Source: a bacterium
Lineage (GTDB): Bacteria; Patescibacteriota; Minisyncoccia; UBA6257; GWB1-50-10
Length of the DNA stretch: 6,624 nt
Direction: 5' to 3'
NCBI GenBank assembly: GCA_027310235.1
Contig: DAIDBF010000020.1
Coordinates: 1-6,624 of the forward strand
Shown: positions 1 through 4,980 of the stretch, piece after piece
Layout: each line of letters starts with the position of its first letter
How positions within the stretch are numbered: position 1 is the stretch's first letter
The notes under the pieces: model-generated
What the model was told of the DNA's origin: nothing
The model's database searches: none
Seen by the model: the letters and a program-made list of their open reading frames with translations, nothing else
Program-made: the position numbers and the translations under genes

Positions 1-186
1 GTAGACCGGCTTATCACCGGTGGGGCGAAATGGGAGTTCACAATCCTTCCCACATTCGGAACATACCGCAGGAAAAAGCTGCTTGTGTCCTCCTGACCTG
101 TCGTCTCTATCTCTCCCGCCTCCGAACTTTTTACCGCCGAACTTGCCTCCTCCTTTTCGAAAGCCACCTTTTTTGAAATGATTCAT
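1..186 (-). CDS. CxxC zinc-ribbon protein, 3' part cut off by the window edge
   Basis: Reading the minus strand from the ATG at 186 gives 62 codons with no stop before the edge. The first ~35 residues are a basic, glycine-rich tail (K-G-G-F-R-K-G-G-G-K-F-G-G type), likely disordered and possibly nucleic-acid binding. Then comes C42-S-E-C45-G-K-D-C49 and the phrase PFRPTGDKPVY (52-62). This matches the small zinc-ribbon family I know as zf-trcl / CxxC-x17-CxxC, in which a second CxxC pair follows; here that pair lies off the window. No biochemical role is established for the family; nucleic-acid binding is an inference from the tail and the ribbon. There is no Shine-Dalgarno sequence; a TATAAC box on the minus strand at 201-196 would give an almost leaderless mRNA. 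Start and family are fairly secure, function is not. Confidence 0.8.
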   Translation of the reverse strand, partial: MNHFKKGGFRKGGGKFGGKKFGGGRDRDDRSGGHKQLFPAVCSECGKDCELPFRPTGDKPVY

Positions 187-195
187 AATACCATA

Positions 196-201
196 GTTAT
201 A
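196..201 (-). promoter_or_regulatory. Possible -10 box for the zinc-ribbon gene
   Basis: TATAAC on the minus strand (5 of 6 to TATAAT). Counting six bases downstream puts the predicted start of transcription near 189, three bases before the ATG at 186. There is no TG extension and no convincing -35, so this is weak. Confidence 0.3.
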
Positions 202-221
202 TTACTATTCTCTGATTGTGG

Positions 222-238
222 CAAACGAGTTTCGTTTG
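222..238. repeat. Inverted repeat, 7-bp arms, 3-base loop
   Basis: CAAACGA (222-228), GTT, TCGTTTG (232-238) is a perfect inverted repeat. It directly abuts the larger hairpin at 239-283. No T-tract follows on either strand, so it is not a simple intrinsic terminator. Confidence 0.6.
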
Positions 239-283
239 ATGAGATAGAGCCGGTTACTATGACGCGTCATAGCGCTCTCTCAT
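239..283. repeat. Long imperfect hairpin containing a 16-bp perfect palindrome
   Basis: The centre, CTATGACGCGTCATAG (257-272), is a perfect 16-base palindrome. Outside it, ATGAGATAGAGC (239-250) pairs with GCTCTCTCAT (274-283), leaving a two-base TA bulge; an unpaired CGGTTA / C separates the two stems. As DNA the palindrome could be a dimeric repressor site; as RNA the whole would fold into one extended stem. No matching regulator is visible. Confidence 0.55.
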
Positions 284-325
284 TTGGTAAAAAACATTCA
301 AAACTTTTCCCGAGAGACGAGAGGT

Positions 326-344
326 GTTACCTTTAGATGGTAAC
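326..344. repeat. Hairpin with 6-bp stem and 7-base loop
   Basis: GTTACC (326-331), loop TTTAGAT, GGTAAC (339-344). It overlaps the start of the possible micro-ORF at 337 and would place that ATG in the loop and 3' arm if transcribed. Confidence 0.45.
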
Positions 345-405
345 TATGAGTGGAATACTCGAGGATGGACTCGCGATCGCCCTCAATGGGTTTTTGAAAC
401 AGTAG
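337..405 (+). CDS. Possible 22-residue micro-ORF
   Basis: An ATG at 337 opens 22 codons ending in TAG at 403-405, reading MVTMSGILEDGLAIALNGFL and two more residues. A GAGGTG string at 321-326 lies 10 bases upstream and is one of the better ribosome-site matches in the window, which is the main reason to list it. A second ATG sits at codon 4. Against it: the length is within chance expectation, there is no homologue I recognise, and the start codon falls inside an inverted repeat. It could be a leader peptide for the Nudix gene 51 bases downstream, or nothing. Confidence 0.15.
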   Translation: MVTMSGILEDGLAIALNGFLKQ

Positions 406-444
406 ATGTTGAAAGGATCATATTATAGAACCAGAACAATTTTT

Positions 445-450
445 TATTAA
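445..450 (+). promoter_or_regulatory. Possible -10 box at leaderless spacing for the Nudix gene
   Basis: TATTAA (4 of 6) ends exactly six bases before the ATG at 457, the same spacing as the strong boxes at 1450 and 6356. The surrounding bases are almost all A and T, so a chance match is likely. An alternative TATTAT (5 of 6) lies at 421-426 and would give a ~24-base leader without a Shine-Dalgarno sequence. Confidence 0.2.
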
Positions 451-456
451 TAATTT

Positions 457-831
457 ATGCCTCTCAAATTTGTCGTTGGGATATTACATAAAGATGGAGA
501 GTTTCTCGCCGAGAAGCGGCGCATCACGGAAAGTTATTTCCCCGGGGCGGTTATCTTTCCCGGAGGGCATATCGATGAAGGAGAGACACCCGAACACGCG
601 CTTGTCCGCGAGATGAAGGAAGAGTTGGACATCACGGTTCGAGAGCTCCATCTTCTGGGAGAGTTTGTTCATCCCGACGGGGCAGTAAATCTGACATTTC
701 TTATAAAATCTTGGGATGGTAATCCAAGACCGATTGAAGCAGAATACCTTATGTGGATCAAAAACGACTCGGAACTTACGAATGATCTTGATCGCGAGAT
801 GCTCAAGGCCGCTCAAGCTGAAAGAAAATAA
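457..831 (+). CDS. Nudix (MutT-like) hydrolase
   Basis: A 124-residue single-domain Nudix protein, the usual size for MutT-like enzymes. The family cleaves nucleoside diphosphate-linked compounds (for example 8-oxo-dGTP or other NTPs) in the cytosol, using metal ions held by the Nudix box. The box is visible: G37-x5-E43-x7-R51-E52-M53-K54-E55-E56-L57-D58-I59, so all catalytic glutamates are present; the usual glycine near its end is replaced by D58, a tolerated change. The preceding FPGG (34-37) is the standard strand-turn before the box. Substrate cannot be read from the sequence: it could be a house-cleaning dNTPase or a sugar-nucleotide or cap-type hydrolase. No Shine-Dalgarno sequence precedes the ATG. 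The small Cys/His gene starts 24 bases after the stop and probably shares the terminator at 1040. Confidence 0.92.
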   Translation: MPLKFVVGILHKDGEFLAEKRRITESYFPGAVIFPGGHIDEGETPEHALVREMKEELDITVRELHLLGEFVHPDGAVNLTFLIKSWDGNPRPIEAEYLMWIKNDSELTNDLDREMLKAAQAERK

Positions 832-843
832 GTGGCGATGGAG

Positions 844-849
844 TAGTAT
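844..849 (+). promoter_or_regulatory. Weak -10-like box before the Cys/His-rich gene
   Basis: TAGTAT (4 of 6 to consensus) ends six bases before the ATG at 856, again the leaderless spacing. It has no TG extension. A GGAG at 840-843 could instead act as a ribosome site, 12 bases from the ATG, if the gene is read through from the Nudix gene. Confidence 0.2.
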
Positions 850-855
850 TGGTAT

Positions 856-1038
856 ATGATGCAAGATAAACAAAAAGAGCATTACGTCTGCCTCGGCGGA
901 TGCAGGGGAGTATCGAACGTACCCGGCGTGTGTCAGTCACCCGACTGCGCACGCCACAATCATCGGCTCGTGAAATGCCCTTGTACGGACGGACGTCACT
1001 ACGACTTCGACAAGAAGAAGTTCAAGGCAAGGTCATAA
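856..1038 (+). CDS. Small Cys/His-rich, probable zinc-binding protein
   Basis: A 60-residue protein with six cysteines and several histidines in spaced pairs: C12-L-G-G-C16, C26-Q-S-P-D-C31, H34-N-H36, C41-P-C43 and H48. This pattern, with short loops between pairs, suggests one or two bound zinc ions. The C-terminus is basic (K53-K54-K55, K57, R59). I do not recognise a named family; similar tiny Cys-rich proteins are common in Patescibacteria. It could bind nucleic acid or act as a small adaptor, but nothing shows this directly. Two in-frame ATGs (856 and 859) are possible starts; 856 fits both the -10-like spacing and the GGAG. It lies 24 bases after the Nudix stop and immediately before the bidirectional terminator. 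Cysteine density and terminator placement support it being a real gene. Confidence 0.7.
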   Translation: MMQDKQKEHYVCLGGCRGVSNVPGVCQSPDCARHNHRLVKCPCTDGRHYDFDKKKFKARS

Positions 1039-1039
1039 A

Positions 1040-1067
1040 AAAGCGGCACGTTAATCCGTGCCGCTTT
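1040..1067. terminator. Bidirectional intrinsic terminator
   Basis: AAAGCGGCACG (1040-1050), a 6-base loop, and CGTGCCGCTTT (1057-1067) form a perfect 11-bp GC-rich stem between the convergent Cys/His-rich gene and the ATP-cone gene. On the minus strand the stem is followed by a run of six T; on the plus strand by CTTTCTATTCG, a poorer tract. It should end the minus-strand ATP-cone transcript best, and the plus-strand one as well. It starts two bases after the plus-strand stop codon. Confidence 0.9.
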
Positions 1068-1091
1068 CTATTCGTCGGTTTTTGAAGACAT

Positions 1092-1388
1092 CTATTTCTT
1101 CTTTCTCCTCGCGCGACGGCGCTTGTCGTACTTCAGCCACGCTTTCGCTACCATCGGTTCCTCTTTCTTTAATCCCAAAAGGATTTTTTGGCGAATCACC
1201 GACGTTTTGATAGCCGTCTTTCTCGTCCTGGCGAATCGAAGTACCGACGCAGAAACCTTGGAAACTATCTTCTTTGTACGGGCAGCGGGTACATGGATAT
1301 CCTTGCACGCTTTCTGGATTGAGTGTTTTATCTTCTCGGGCTTGAACGGTGCGCGTACGCCGCCACGCTTTATTATCTCTTTTGCCAT
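1092..1388 (-). CDS. Stand-alone ATP-cone domain protein with basic tail
   Basis: A 98-residue protein that is almost entirely an ATP-cone, the nucleotide-binding domain normally found at the N-terminus of ribonucleotide reductases and in the repressor NrdR. Visible family features are the opening KRGG (7-10), the F15-K-P-E-K-I20 phrase followed by an amphipathic helix ending in K26-A27, T62-S-V-I65, and the closing V80-A-K-A-W-L-K-Y87-D. The remaining 11 residues are nearly all Arg/Lys (RRRARRKKK at the end), suggesting contact with nucleic acid. NrdR itself is ~150 residues and has an N-terminal zinc ribbon, which is missing here; no reductase gene is in view. It may therefore be a nucleotide-sensing DNA- or RNA-binding protein, but that is inference. 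It is transcribed away from the 600-residue gene from an extended -10 promoter and ends at the terminator at 1040. Confidence 0.8.
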   Translation of the reverse strand: MAKEIIKRGGVRAPFKPEKIKHSIQKACKDIHVPAARTKKIVSKVSASVLRFARTRKTAIKTSVIRQKILLGLKKEEPMVAKAWLKYDKRRRARRKKK

Positions 1389-1418
1389 AGTAGTAAAAAA
1401 GTCCCGACCTTTATCGTT

Positions 1419-1427
1419 ATTATAGCA
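1419..1427 (-). promoter_or_regulatory. Extended -10 promoter of the ATP-cone gene
   Basis: On the minus strand TGCTATAAT (TG-n-TATAAT) is a perfect extended -10. Transcription is predicted to begin near 1412, leaving a ~24-base leader. No recognisable -35 hexamer lies 16-18 bases upstream, as expected for extended -10 promoters. An AAGG at 1411-1408 is 19 bases from the ATG, too far for a normal ribosome site. Confidence 0.65.
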
Positions 1428-1446
1428 CTCGGGAACCGGTCTTAGT

Positions 1447-1455
1447 TGCTATAAT
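1447..1455 (+). promoter_or_regulatory. Extended -10 promoter giving a leaderless mRNA
   Basis: TGCTATAAT is identical, as a 9-mer, to the divergent box on the other strand. The hexamer TATAAT (1450-1455) is separated from the ATG at 1462 by exactly six bases (GGTTTT), so the predicted +1 is the A of the start codon. No -35 and no Shine-Dalgarno sequence are present. Confidence 0.7.
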
Positions 1456-1461
1456 GGTTTT

Positions 1462-3264
1462 ATGCAGTCAGAGATTAGAACTTGTCAGAATTGCAAATCC
1501 GGATTCACGATCGAGCCGGAAGACTTCGATTTTTACGAGAAGATCGACGTACCGCCGCCCACGTGGTGTCCCGGTTGTAGGAACATGCGCCGGATGCTCT
1601 GGAGAGAAGAAAAAACCCTTTATCGAGACGTGTGTAAATTATGCGGGAAAAAGATTGTTACTATCCACGCTCCCGGAGGTCCTTTCATAGTGTACTGCCG
1701 CGAGTGCTACAATTCCGACAACTGGGATTCTCTGAACTACGGACGCGCATACGATTTCGATAAACCTTTCTTCCTTCAGTATCGTGAACTTATGGAGGCC
1801 GTGCCGCGACCCGCGCTTACCGGCACCAATCTCGTGAGGAGCGATTTCACGCATGCATCTCTCAATGTAAAGGATTGTTACTATGTGTTCTGGAGTTATT
1901 TTTCCGAGAATGCGGAGAACTGCTATGCGCTTCTTCTCTCGAAAAATGCCTACGATTGTTATGTGACGGATAATTCGGATCACGTATACGGTTCACTTCA
2001 CTGCAATCGTCTTTATAAAGTAAGAAATGGTTTCTTTTCCGATGACTGTATGGATTCTTCCTTTATTCTCGATTGTGTGGGCTGCTCGGATTGTTTTGGG
2101 TGCATCAATCTGCGGAAACAAAAATATCGTCTCTGGAATGAACAGTTCTCGAAGGAAGAATATTACGAGCGTTTGAAGTACTGGGATCTGGGGAGCTATG
2201 CACGTCTTGAGGAAGCGACGAGTAAATTCCGATCGCTGTATCTCTCGGTGCCGCACCGGTTTGCGCACGTGGTGAGCAGTCAGGATGTGACGGGGGATAT
2301 TATACGCGACACCAAGGATTGCAAGGTGTGTTTTTCGGCGTTGGATGGCGTGGAACACTGCAGATACGTCTACTTCGGCGGTTTGAATCTCAAGGATACG
2401 TGGGATACGAGTATCGGCGGGGATACCTCCAACTTGATGTACGAGACGTGTGCCGTCACGGGCCATGCATCACGGTGCTTCTTCTCGGCGGGCGGTACGA
2501 ACTGCAGAGATACCTACTACTCGGACTGGGCGCTCAACTCCTCGTACGTTTTCGGATGTGTCTCTCTCAAAAATAAGCAGTACTGCGTTTTGAACAAGCA
2601 ATATACGAAGCAGGAATACGAAGCGCTTCTTCCGAGAGTGAAGAAACACATGGAAGAGATGCCGTATGTTGATAAGAAAGGACGCGTGTACCAGTTCGGA
2701 GAGTTTTTCCCTCCGGAATTTTCCGCATACGCCTACAATGAAGCGTTCGCATTTCCTTGGTATCCGAAAACAAAAGAAGAAATAGTGGGGGAGGGGTGGC
2801 AATGGCGGGATACACCCGAGCGATTGTACGAAATATCACTGAGACCCGAAGCACTTCCGGACCATATTCGCGACGCGGAGGATTCCATAACCCGGGAAGT
2901 AATCGGTTGCGCACATCAAGGCGCTTGTAACGAGCAGTGCACGACCGCGTTTCGTATCAGTCAGGCGGAGTTGGAGTTCTACCGCAAGATGAATATCGCC
3001 TTGCCTCGTCTCTGCCCGAACTGCCGCAATGCGGAGCGGTTAAAATGGCGAAACGCCTACACACTCTGGCATAGAAAATGTATGTGCAATGGAAAGGAAT
3101 CAGGAATAAGGAATCAAGAATTAAGGAACGAAATGACGTATCGCAATACTACGACACATTCCCATGGAGATGCGCCGTGTACCAACGAATTCGAGACGAC
3201 CTTCTCGCCGGAAAAACCGGAGATAATTTACTGCGCCGATTGTTATCGCGCAGAATTCTTATGA
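1462..3264 (+). CDS. 600-residue cysteine-rich protein of a Patescibacteria family with duplicated zinc modules
   Basis: I recognise this as a family frequent in Parcubacteria-type genomes and often misnamed CaiB/BaiF; it has no CoA-transferase features and its function is unknown. The N-terminal module has C8-x2-C11, C36-x2-C39, C58-x2-C61 and C79-x2-C82, enough for two zinc ions, with F-T-I-E-P and W47-R48 between them. The C-terminus (489-595) repeats this module. Between them lies a region rich in D-C-Y/C-x-x-C motifs, with lobes that resemble each other at 212-237 and 364-389 (10 of 26 identical), suggesting an ancient internal duplication and perhaps a solenoid fold. I count 35 cysteines. 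There is no signal peptide or membrane segment, so it is probably cytosolic. A leaderless promoter precedes it; a 34-codon ORF overlaps its TGA. Reading frame and family are secure; role is unknown. Confidence 0.85.
   Translation: MQSEIRTCQNCKSGFTIEPEDFDFYEKIDVPPPTWCPGCRNMRRMLWREEKTLYRDVCKLCGKKIVTIHAPGGPFIVYCRECYNSDNWDSLNYGRAYDFDKPFFLQYRELMEAVPRPALTGTNLVRSDFTHASLNVKDCYYVFWSYFSENAENCYALLLSKNAYDCYVTDNSDHVYGSLHCNRLYKVRNGFFSDDCMDSSFILDCVGCSDCFGCINLRKQKYRLWNEQFSKEEYYERLKYWDLGSYARLEEATSKFRSLYLSVPHRFAHVVSSQDVTGDIIRDTKDCKVCFSALDGVEHCRYVYFGGLNLKDTWDTSIGGDTSNLMYETCAVTGHASRCFFSAGGTNCRDTYYSDWALNSSYVFGCVSLKNKQYCVLNKQYTKQEYEALLPRVKKHMEEMPYVDKKGRVYQFGEFFPPEFSAYAYNEAFAFPWYPKTKEEIVGEGWQWRDTPERLYEISLRPEALPDHIRDAEDSITREVIGCAHQGACNEQCTTAFRISQAELEFYRKMNIALPRLCPNCRNAERLKWRNAYTLWHRKCMCNGKESGIRNQELRNEMTYRNTTTHSHGDAPCTNEFETTFSPEKPEIIYCADCYRAEFL
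1483..1710 (+). repeat. N-terminal copy of the duplicated zinc module (residues 8-83)
   Basis: Residues 11-58 align without a gap to residues 493-540 (offset 482). By eye 18 of 48 positions are identical, including C11, F15, F24-Y25, P33, C36-P37, C39-R40-N41, W47-R48, T52-L53 and C58. The module closes with C79-x2-C82-Y83. Confidence 0.75.
2926..3246 (+). repeat. C-terminal copy of the zinc module (residues 489-595), expanded by an insertion
   Basis: It has C489-x3-C493, C518-x2-C521, C540-x-C542 and closing C591-x2-C594-Y595. The distance from the third to the fourth cysteine pair is about 30 residues longer than in the N-terminal copy, and the third pair is C-x-C instead of C-x2-C, so zinc binding at that site may be altered. 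The extra residues contain the 7-base DNA repeat at 3096-3123. Confidence 0.75.
3096..3123 (+). repeat. Degenerate 7-base tandem repeat inside the coding sequence
   Basis: Four consecutive heptamers, GGAATCA, GGAATAA, GGAATCA and AGAATTA, with a decayed fifth (AGGAACG) after them. They encode residues ~545-554 (K-E-S-G-I-R-N-Q-E-L). Because seven is not a multiple of three, gain or loss of one unit would shift the frame of the last ~45 codons, removing the final C591/C594 pair. Confidence 0.75.
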
Positions 3265-3365
3265 GCTTCTGGGGACTCAAAAAATACAAGTATCTATTTC
3301 GGATGGCGTGGCAAGCGTTGTTATTTAAGTTCAAGATCGCTTTCCATAAACTTCGAAGGAAGTAG
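3261..3365 (+). CDS. 34-residue basic amphipathic peptide, ATGA-coupled
   Basis: The ATG at 3261 overlaps the TGA of the 600-residue gene (ATGA), the arrangement typical of translational coupling. The product begins MSFWGLKKYKYLFRMAWQAL and ends K-L-R-R-K: about ten Lys/Arg, no Asp or Glu, and many aromatic and aliphatic residues, so it could form a cationic amphipathic helix lying on a membrane or an RNA. I do not recognise a family. No Shine-Dalgarno sequence is seen, which fits coupling. The frame is also open upstream (from 3078), but that part overlaps the larger gene and is a shadow of it. Support is the overlap and the strongly biased composition; the short length leaves real doubt. 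Confidence 0.45.
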   Translation: MSFWGLKKYKYLFRMAWQALLFKFKIAFHKLRRK

Positions 3366-3396
3366 TTTCGGGGATGTTATATTCCCTTCGGTCGGC

Positions 3397-3402
3397 TATA
3401 CT
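3397..3402 (+). promoter_or_regulatory. -10 box of the transporter operon, near-leaderless
   Basis: TATACT (5 of 6) predicts a start near 3409, two bases before the ATG at 3411 and within one base of the GTG at 3408. The bases before it are GGC, not TGn, and no -35 is evident. There is only a GAGAG-type purine run, no true Shine-Dalgarno sequence. Confidence 0.55.
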
Positions 3403-3410
3403 AGAGAGTG

Positions 3411-4166
3411 ATGACAGCAAATAAAAAGCCGGTACTTGAGGTACGCGGTCTTTCCAAAACATACGGGAGTACGACTGCGGTCGATTCTATTTCTTTTGAG
3501 GTACGTCCGAACGAGATCGTAGGACTCTTGGGCCCGAACGGCGCGGGGAAGACCACGACTATCAATATGATCCTCGGCGTTCTGGAGCCGACCGAAGGTT
3601 CCGTTACTATCGAGACCAAAGACGTATTGCATGAGCGGAGTGAAGCGCTCGAACGAACGAACTTCGCCGCAGTGTATTCGCCGCTTCCCGGAAATCTCAC
3701 GGTGTCTCAGAATCTTCGTGTCTTCGGACTCTTATACGACGTTCCCGATTTGGAGCAGCGAATAGAACAACTCTTTCAAGAGTTCGAATTGGAGCAGTTC
3801 AAAGATACGAGATGCGGCGTACTTTCTTCCGGCGAGCAGACGAGGGTAAGTTTGGCGAAAGCAACACTCAACAATCCGCACCTTCTTCTTCTCGACGAGC
3901 CGACCGCGTCGCTCGATCCTTCGACGGCGCAGATCATCCGCGGGAAAATAAGAACCTACGCCGCCGGAGGAGAAGGGGGAGTACTTTGGACCTCGCACAA
4001 CATGTACGAAGTGACGGATGTCTGCGATCGGGTGCTGTTTCTTTCGCACGGGAAGATTCTTCTTCAGGGAGATCCGAAGACGCTTCCCAAAGAATACGGC
4101 AAGAAAAATCTTGAGGAGTTGTTTATTACGGTCGCTCGGGAGCCGCTTTTATTGGAATCGATGTAA
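3411..4166 (+). CDS. ABC-2 type transporter, ATP-binding subunit
   Basis: A 251-residue ABC ATPase that powers the permease encoded next. Seen in order: Walker A GPNGAGKT (41-48), signature LSSGEQ (138-143, instead of LSGGQ), Walker B LLLLDEPT (158-165), D-loop SLDP (167-170) and switch histidine H196 in TSHN. At the Q-loop the usual glutamine is missing; the sequence reads N-F-A-A-V-Y-S-P-L-P-G-N-L-T-V. I recall a subgroup of ABC-2 ATPases with N-F-S-S-P-Y-like text here, so this is probably a family trait and not damage. Start: ATG at 3411 fits the promoter, though GTG at 3408 is in frame and would add one residue. The permease ATG follows four bases after the stop. Such pairs export drugs, lipids or polysaccharide; substrate unknown. 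Confidence 0.93.
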   Translation: MTANKKPVLEVRGLSKTYGSTTAVDSISFEVRPNEIVGLLGPNGAGKTTTINMILGVLEPTEGSVTIETKDVLHERSEALERTNFAAVYSPLPGNLTVSQNLRVFGLLYDVPDLEQRIEQLFQEFELEQFKDTRCGVLSSGEQTRVSLAKATLNNPHLLLLDEPTASLDPSTAQIIRGKIRTYAAGGEGGVLWTSHNMYEVTDVCDRVLFLSHGKILLQGDPKTLPKEYGKKNLEELFITVAREPLLLESM

Positions 4167-4170
4167 CACT

Positions 4171-4974
4171 ATGAATTTTAAAAGAGTTTACGCCATATTT
4201 CTTCGTCAGATATACCTCGTCCGCGGTACCGCAACCCGCTTTTTTCAGATTTTCATCTGGATTACGGTGGATATCACCCTCTGGGGGTTCATTACGAAGT
4301 ATCTTACGGGAACCGCCGGGGCGGGATTCAACTTCGTCCCCGTGTTTCTTGGAGCGGTACTCCTGTGGGACTTTTCGACGAACGTGATGCAGGGAGTTAC
4401 CATGCTTTTCTTCGAGGACGTCTGGTCACGAAACTTTTTGAACATCTTTGCTTCGCCACTCAAGATATCCGAGTATGTCGGTGGGCTTATCCTTTCGGGT
4501 ATTGTAAGAAGCATTCTTGCGCTTATCGTGATGTTCCTCCTTGCGATGTTCTTCTTCGGTTTTTCGATCTTCAGTTTCGGGATATCGCTCGCGGGATTTC
4601 TTCTTATTCTTTTCTTTTTCGGTATCGCACTCGGTATTATCGGCGTGAGTATCGTACTCCGACTGGGACCCGCGGCCGAATGGCTTATCTGGCCCATTCC
4701 GGCGCTCTTGTCGCCTTTCGTCGGCGTACTCTACCCGCTCTCGGTCTTGCCAGGATGGATGCAGTTTATCGGGCAGTCCCTCCCACCCTCGTATGTCTTT
4801 ACGGGTATTCGTGAGATCGTGGATGGAGGAACATTTCCCGCGTCGACGTTTTTCTGGGGTCTTGTCGCCGCACTCATCTACATTGTGCTTGCCTATATGA
4901 TTTTCGTGAAAGTGTATAAGAAAGCCGTTCAGACCGGTCTCATCGCCCGCTACAGCGCGGAGACGGTAACATAA
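4171..4974 (+). CDS. ABC-2 type transporter, permease subunit
   Basis: A 267-residue integral membrane protein, typical for ABC-2 permeases. Hydrophobic segments lie roughly at 24-45, 55-80, 103-130, 134-163, 171-193 and 226-247, giving six helices. Between helices five and six is the family hallmark: L190-S-V-L-P194-G-W, then S203-L-P-P-S-Y-V-F-T-G-I-R214-E. The cytoplasmic loop after helix two (E82-D83 ... S95-P96) is where these permeases touch the ATPase. The frame is open from 4018, but that part overlaps the ATPase gene and reads as non-membrane sequence; the ATG at 4171 gives the standard N-terminus MNFKRVYAIFLRQ. Four bases separate it from the ATPase stop and six bases from the next gene. 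No Shine-Dalgarno sequence. It acts in the cytoplasmic membrane with the ATPase as a homodimeric exporter; the cargo cannot be inferred. Confidence 0.92.
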   Translation: MNFKRVYAIFLRQIYLVRGTATRFFQIFIWITVDITLWGFITKYLTGTAGAGFNFVPVFLGAVLLWDFSTNVMQGVTMLFFEDVWSRNFLNIFASPLKISEYVGGLILSGIVRSILALIVMFLLAMFFFGFSIFSFGISLAGFLLILFFFGIALGIIGVSIVLRLGPAAEWLIWPIPALLSPFVGVLYPLSVLPGWMQFIGQSLPPSYVFTGIREIVDGGTFPASTFFWGLVAALIYIVLAYMIFVKVYKKAVQTGLIARYSAETVT

Positions 4975-4980
4975 AAAAAC

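Larger units (their letters stand above)
187..456. other. 270-base gene-poor intergenic region with several inverted repeats
   Basis: This stretch separates the divergent zinc-ribbon and Nudix genes. It holds no ORF longer than about 22 codons that I would trust and no tRNA-like T-loop. It contains at least three inverted repeats (222-238, 239-283, 326-344) and a small gagt/actc hairpin at 348-360. The last ~40 bases before the Nudix gene are very AT-rich. It could be a divergent control region or hold a small structured RNA; neither can be shown from sequence alone. Confidence 0.5.

Noticed and set aside
484..882. 132-codon minus-strand frame opposite the Nudix gene
   Set aside because: It lies antisense to an intact Nudix box and its translation has no recognisable domain.
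1123..1425. 100-codon plus-strand frame opposite the ATP-cone gene
   Set aside because: The minus-strand ATP-cone product has clear family features, its own promoter and its own terminator; this frame is its shadow.
3078..3260. Longer version of the 34-residue peptide starting inside the 600-residue gene
   Set aside because: This part overlaps the conserved C-terminal zinc module in another frame and includes the heptamer repeat; only the part from the ATGA overlap onward is independent.
3262..3264. TGA read as glycine (SR1/Gracilibacteria code)
   Set aside because: The TGAs at 3262 and 5704 sit at natural protein ends with ATGA overlaps, and no conserved domain contains an in-frame TGA.
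4018..4170. Longer start for the permease, overlapping the ATPase gene
   Set aside because: This part translates as a shadow of the ATPase frame. The ATG at 4171 gives a typical ABC-2 permease N-terminus and a four-base gap.
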